A DNA stretch of 7,548 nt from JBBIQZ01 sp037442065 (GTDB lineage Bacteria > Patescibacteriota > CPR2_A > CG2-30-33-46): assembly GCA_037442065.1 (NCBI GenBank), contig JBBIQZ010000033.1, forward strand, positions 1 to 7,548, given 5' to 3'. Positions 4,323-7,548 of this stretch are shown one piece after another. Numbering within the stretch: the stretch's first letter is position 1; every line of letters starts with the position of its first letter. Under the pieces are notes generated by a model. The model saw only the letters and a list, made by a program, of their open reading frames with translations, was not told where the DNA came from and did no database searches. Both the position numbers and the translations under genes were made by a program.

Positions 4323-6077
4323 ATGAATGATTTAGAAAAAATAAAAGATAGAATCGATATAGTTGAATTAATTTCAGGCTATATCAACTTAAAGAAAGCT
4401 GGCCGCAATTATAAAGCCAACTGTCCCTTTCATAAAGAAAAAACTCCTTCTTTTATGGTTTCTCCAGAAAAGCAAATTTGGCATTGTTTTGGATGTCAAA
4501 AAGGCGGGGACATTTTTGGGTTTACGATGGAAATGGAAGGAATGGATTTTGTAGAAGCTTTAAAATTCTTAGCCCAAAAAGCTGGAATAGTTTTGGAGCA
4601 AAAAATTTCAACCCAATCCGGACCCAAAAATGTTTTACTAGAACTTAATAATTTAGCCGCTTCTTTTTATCATAAAATTTTAGAGGAATCGACTGAAGGA
4701 GAAATTGCTCGTAAGTATCTTCAAAAAAGAAAAGTGGACAAAAACACCATTTTAGATTTTCGCTTGGGCTTTGCCCCGAAAGGCTTTCGGAAACTTTTAG
4801 AATTTCTCCAAAGCAAAGACTACAAAAAAGAAGACATAATAAAAGCTGGGTTAGCCGTAAAAAAAGACAATGGTGAAATTTTAGACAGATTTTATAATCG
4901 GTTAATGTTCCCGATTGTGAATCCCGGGGGAGCAGTTTTAGGTTTTACGGGAAGAATTTTAACCGAAGAAAAAGAAGCAAAGTACATTAACACGCCAGAA
5001 ACCCAAATTTATGAAAAATCAAAAATTCTATTCGGACTTGATAAAGCCAAAAAAGAAATTATTGCTAAAAATTGGGTTGTAGTTGTGGAAGGCAACATGG
5101 ATGTTTTAGCCTCTTACGAAGCGGGAGTAAAAAATGTTGTTGCTTCTTCGGGAACAGCTTTAACCAAAGATCAAATAAAAATTATAAAAAGATATACTTC
5201 AAATGTTATTTTGTCTTTGGATAAGGACGAAGCCGGAAGCGAGGCTTTAAAAAGAGGAATTTTTTTGGCTTTGGAAGAAGGAATGAATATTAAAGTAGCT
5301 AACTTAGGCCGTTTTAAAGATCCCGACGAAATGGTAAAAGCCGATAAAAATTTATGGAAAAAAGCGCTTAAAGAATCAAAAGCGTTTATAGATTTTTATT
5401 TTGATGAAATTTTTGCTACAATGGGAGAGTTAAATGTTTTTTCAAAAAAGAAAGCCGCTGCCGAAATAATCCCCTTTTTAAGCAGTCTTAAAAATTCTAT
5501 TGAGAAGGCTCATTATGTTTCAAAATTAGCTCAAAAGCTAAAAGTTCCCCAAGAAGCCATTTTTGACACATTGAAAAAAATAAAAACACCAAAAGCAGCA
5601 GAAGAGCAGAGAAAGAACCAAACACCTAAAAAAGATGCTCAAACATTAATTTCTGAAACTATTTTAGGATTAATTTTAACCTTTCCGGTCACGGTTTCAG
5701 AAATTGCTTCGCTTTTGGAAGAAGAAGATTTTGAAGACTTAAGACATAAAAAAATATTTAAGGCGTTTAAAGAAATCTATCAAAAAAAGGGCGATTTTAA
5801 AATAGATGACGTAAAAGATGAAGAATTAAAATCTCAACTTTCAGAAATGATTTTTGTTGCCGAAGAAAATTCTCAAAATAATGACAGCGAAGAAATTTTA
5901 AAAGAAGCCAAATTTTGTTTTAAAAGATTAAAAGAAAATATTTATAAAAAAGCCAAAGAAGAGCTGAAATTTCAAATCGAAGAAGCTGAAAATAAAAAAG
6001 ATTTAAAGAAAGTAAACGATCTAATGAATAAAATTCAACAAATTTTAGCCAAAGAAAAAGAAATTAAGGAGTTTTAG
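4323..6077 (+). CDS. dnaG: DNA primase DnaG
   Basis: A 584-residue bacterial primase (E. coli 581) that makes RNA primers for Okazaki fragments at the replication fork. The N-terminal CHC2 zinc-binding domain has ligands C34, H37, C55 and C58 (CPFHKEKTPSF, then WHCFGCQKGGDIFGF). The catalytic core follows, including GFTGRIL and KYINTPET. The TOPRIM domain has E256 in VVVEGNMDV and the metal-binding pair D300 and D302 in LSLDKDEAG. A C-terminal helical region (about 440-584), rich in Lys and Glu, corresponds to the helicase-binding domain and is poorly conserved, as usual. The ATG has AAAGGA at 5-nt spacing. Its stop directly abuts the rpoD start, so the two genes are co-transcribed. All key residues are present. 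Confidence 0.97.
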   Translation: MNDLEKIKDRIDIVELISGYINLKKAGRNYKANCPFHKEKTPSFMVSPEKQIWHCFGCQKGGDIFGFTMEMEGMDFVEALKFLAQKAGIVLEQKISTQSGPKNVLLELNNLAASFYHKILEESTEGEIARKYLQKRKVDKNTILDFRLGFAPKGFRKLLEFLQSKDYKKEDIIKAGLAVKKDNGEILDRFYNRLMFPIVNPGGAVLGFTGRILTEEKEAKYINTPETQIYEKSKILFGLDKAKKEIIAKNWVVVVEGNMDVLASYEAGVKNVVASSGTALTKDQIKIIKRYTSNVILSLDKDEAGSEALKRGIFLALEEGMNIKVANLGRFKDPDEMVKADKNLWKKALKESKAFIDFYFDEIFATMGELNVFSKKKAAAEIIPFLSSLKNSIEKAHYVSKLAQKLKVPQEAIFDTLKKIKTPKAAEEQRKNQTPKKDAQTLISETILGLILTFPVTVSEIASLLEEEDFEDLRHKKIFKAFKEIYQKKGDFKIDDVKDEELKSQLSEMIFVAEENSQNNDSEEILKEAKFCFKRLKENIYKKAKEELKFQIEEAENKKDLKKVNDLMNKIQQILAKEKEIKEF

Positions 6078-7439
6078 ATGGCAAAAGCAAAACCTTTAAA
6101 AAGTAAAAAAACAAAACCGGTAAAGAAGCCGGCCCAAGAACCTGTTTCTTTTAAAAAAGCTAAAAATTCTAAAATTTTAAAGGGTAAAAAAACATTAAAA
6201 AAAGCAAAAAAAGTAAAGCCTCTAAAAAAGAGTGTGCAAAAAGTTTCTAAAAAGCCAATTAAGGCATCTTTGAAAAATTTAAAGAAAAAAAAGCCGGCAA
6301 AAGCTTCTAAACATTTAAGAACAACCGGCAAAGCTAAAAAGGCCGAGGCACCCAGCGAGCAAAAATTATTTGAAACTAAAAAAGAAATTAAAAAATTAAT
6401 CAGCAAAGGAAAAGAACAAGGTTTTGTAACTCAACAGGAAATTTTAGGAGCCGTGCCAGAGCTGGAAGAATATGTGGAGGCCGTGGATGATCTTTATTCT
6501 CGTTTAGCAGATATGGGCATTGAAGTTTTGGACGCGAAAGAAAAGCTTATTTGGGAGGAAGACGAGGATGAGGATGACAATACTAAGGAAAAAGAAGATG
6601 ACTTGTCTCATATTTCCGATGACTCAGTAAAAATGTATCTTCGAGAAATCGGCCGGATCCCTCTTTTAAAAGCTCCCGAAGAAGTAGAATTAGCAAAAAA
6701 AATAGAAAAAGGCGATTCGGCCGCATCTAGAAAACTTGCAGAAGCTAATTTAAGGTTGGTTGTTTCTATCGCCAAAAAATATATCGGCCGCGGCTTGGAT
6801 TTAATTGATTTAATTCAAGAAGGAAACACCGGCTTGCTTAGGGCCGTGGAAAAATTTGATTACAAAAAAGGCTACAAATTTTCTACTTACGCAACTTGGT
6901 GGATAAGGCAGGCCATAACCAGGGCCATTGCCGATCAAGCTAGAACAATCAGAATTCCGGTTCATATGGTGGAAACTATCAATAAGTTAATGCGGGTTCA
7001 GCGAAGATTAGTGCAGGATTTGGGTCGTGAACCTCTGCCGGAAGAAATTGCCGCCGAGATGGAAATTGATGTTTCTAAGGTTCGTCACATTTTAAAAATT
7101 TCTCAAGAAACCGTTTCTTTAGAAGCGCCAGTTGGCGAAGAAGAGGATTCGCGGTTGGGTGATTTTATTGAAGATGAAGAAAGTTTGTCTCCTCATGAGG
7201 CGGCTACTTATCAATTACTGCGCGGACATATTCAAGATGTTTTAATGTATCTTTCGCCAAGGGAGCATAAAATTTTAAAGATGCGTTTTGGTTTAGAAGA
7301 CGGCCGAAGTCATACTTTAGAAGAGGTTGGTCAAGAATTTGGAGTAACTAGAGAAAGAATTCGTCAGATAGAAGCTAAGGCGTTGGCAAAATTACGACGA
7401 CACCGAGAAAGCAAAAAACTTAAAGACTACTTGAAGTAA
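6078..7439 (+). CDS. rpoD: Primary RNA polymerase sigma factor (sigma-70/RpoD)
   Basis: A 453-residue sigma factor that directs core RNA polymerase to housekeeping promoters. After a basic tail (1-96) comes a region 1.1-like segment (97-152) and an acidic stretch (160-175). Region 1.2 starts at about 180 (DDSVKMYLREIGRIPLL). Region 2 includes NLRLVVSIAKKYIGRGLDLIDLI and the -10-recognising YKFSTYATWWIRQAITRAI (266-284). Region 3 covers about 293-350. Region 4 ends with the helix-turn-helix TLEEVGQEFGVTRERIRQIEAKAL (413-436), which reads the -35 box. The large insertion before region 2 of E. coli sigma-70 is absent, as in many shorter primary sigmas. The ATG directly follows the dnaG TAG, and its ribosome site AAGGAG (6066-6071) lies inside dnaG. 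The first 90 residues contain 36 lysines, an unusual tail. Confidence 0.96.
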   Translation: MAKAKPLKSKKTKPVKKPAQEPVSFKKAKNSKILKGKKTLKKAKKVKPLKKSVQKVSKKPIKASLKNLKKKKPAKASKHLRTTGKAKKAEAPSEQKLFETKKEIKKLISKGKEQGFVTQQEILGAVPELEEYVEAVDDLYSRLADMGIEVLDAKEKLIWEEDEDEDDNTKEKEDDLSHISDDSVKMYLREIGRIPLLKAPEEVELAKKIEKGDSAASRKLAEANLRLVVSIAKKYIGRGLDLIDLIQEGNTGLLRAVEKFDYKKGYKFSTYATWWIRQAITRAIADQARTIRIPVHMVETINKLMRVQRRLVQDLGREPLPEEIAAEMEIDVSKVRHILKISQETVSLEAPVGEEEDSRLGDFIEDEESLSPHEAATYQLLRGHIQDVLMYLSPREHKILKMRFGLEDGRSHTLEEVGQEFGVTRERIRQIEAKALAKLRRHRESKKLKDYLK

Positions 7440-7463
7440 ATAGTTTAAGTTAGAGCTAAAATT

Positions 7464-7472
7464 TGTTAAAAT
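7464..7472 (+). promoter_or_regulatory. Possible extended -10 promoter for the downstream tRNA
   Basis: TGTTAAAAT is an extended -10 element (TG, one base, then TAAAAT) located 42 nt before the tRNA start. The -35 region at the right distance (TTTAAG, 7444-7449) is weak. No convincing intrinsic terminator is seen between rpoD and the tRNA; the A/T-only stem CTATTT/AAATAG near 7472-7487 is too weak. Confidence 0.3.
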
Positions 7473-7514
7473 CTATTTATTAAATAGCGTTCTTTTGAAA
7501 ATTTAATTATTTAT

Positions 7515-7548
7515 TCCGGGGTAGCTCAATGGTAGAGCAACTGGCTGT
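7515..7548 (+). tRNA. Partial tRNA, probably tRNA-Asn (GTT), cut by the window end
   Basis: The 5' half of a tRNA: acceptor strand TCCGGGG (7515-7521), TA at positions 8-9, D stem GCTC/GAGC (7524-7527 and 7535-7538), D loop AATGGTA, and 5' anticodon stem ACTGG (7540-7544). The loop begins C, T, then anticodon bases G and T (7547-7548). GTN allows Asn, Asp, His or Tyr; the initial TCCG and the CTGGCTGT context favour Asn. The third anticodon base is outside the window. Confidence 0.85.

Noticed and set aside
6074..6406. Long open frame on the minus strand encoding a Phe/Leu-rich 'membrane' protein
   Set aside because: It is the antisense shadow of the lysine-rich rpoD start: AAA codons read as TTT in reverse. 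It has no ribosome site and no independent support.
7466..7490. A/T-rich stem after rpoD as a terminator
   Set aside because: Only six A/T-dominated pairs and no clean T-tract. The sequence overlaps a better explanation as an extended -10 promoter for the tRNA.

Overview
The window looks like a chromosomal segment of a low-G+C bacterium, most plausibly a Candidate Phyla Radiation (Patescibacteria) member. This is inferred from gene layout, A/T-rich codon use, a sigma factor with a very lysine-rich N-terminal tail, the pairing of dnaG with rpoD without rpsU, and A/T-rich hairpin repeats between genes. The genes themselves do not prove the phylum.

Layout, all on the + strand: (1) A heat-shock operon, groES (245-529) and groEL (692-2332), starts at a near-consensus promoter (62-90) with a CIRCE operator (98-124) at the expected transcription start. 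It ends at a strong intrinsic terminator (2398-2429). The 162-nt gap between the two genes is mostly a long imperfect inverted repeat built of 7-nt units. (2) A hairpin-rich spacer (2434-2502) includes a perfect 14-bp REP-like palindrome. (3) A compact run of four very small genes (2613-3372) begins with G+C-rich sequence unlike its surroundings. They have strong Shine-Dalgarno sites and GTG, TTG, ATG and GTG starts, and one ATGA overlap. The last encodes a two-helix membrane protein. None is recognisable. (4) A gene for an unrecognised 134-residue protein (3653-4057) has its own promoter, a structured leader and an intrinsic terminator. (5) A complete tRNA-Ser(GGA) (4129-4220) is followed by a second inverted repeat of 7-nt units. 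(6) dnaG (4323-6077) is directly abutted by rpoD (6078-7439), the core of the classical macromolecular-synthesis operon. (7) The window ends inside a tRNA, probably tRNA-Asn.

GroES/GroEL form the chaperonin folding machine, presumably repressed by HrcA through CIRCE. DnaG primes replication and the primary sigma factor directs housekeeping transcription. The least explained parts are the small-gene cluster and the intergenic 7-nt-periodic repeats, which occur at three places and at two of them form dyads with about four units per arm.
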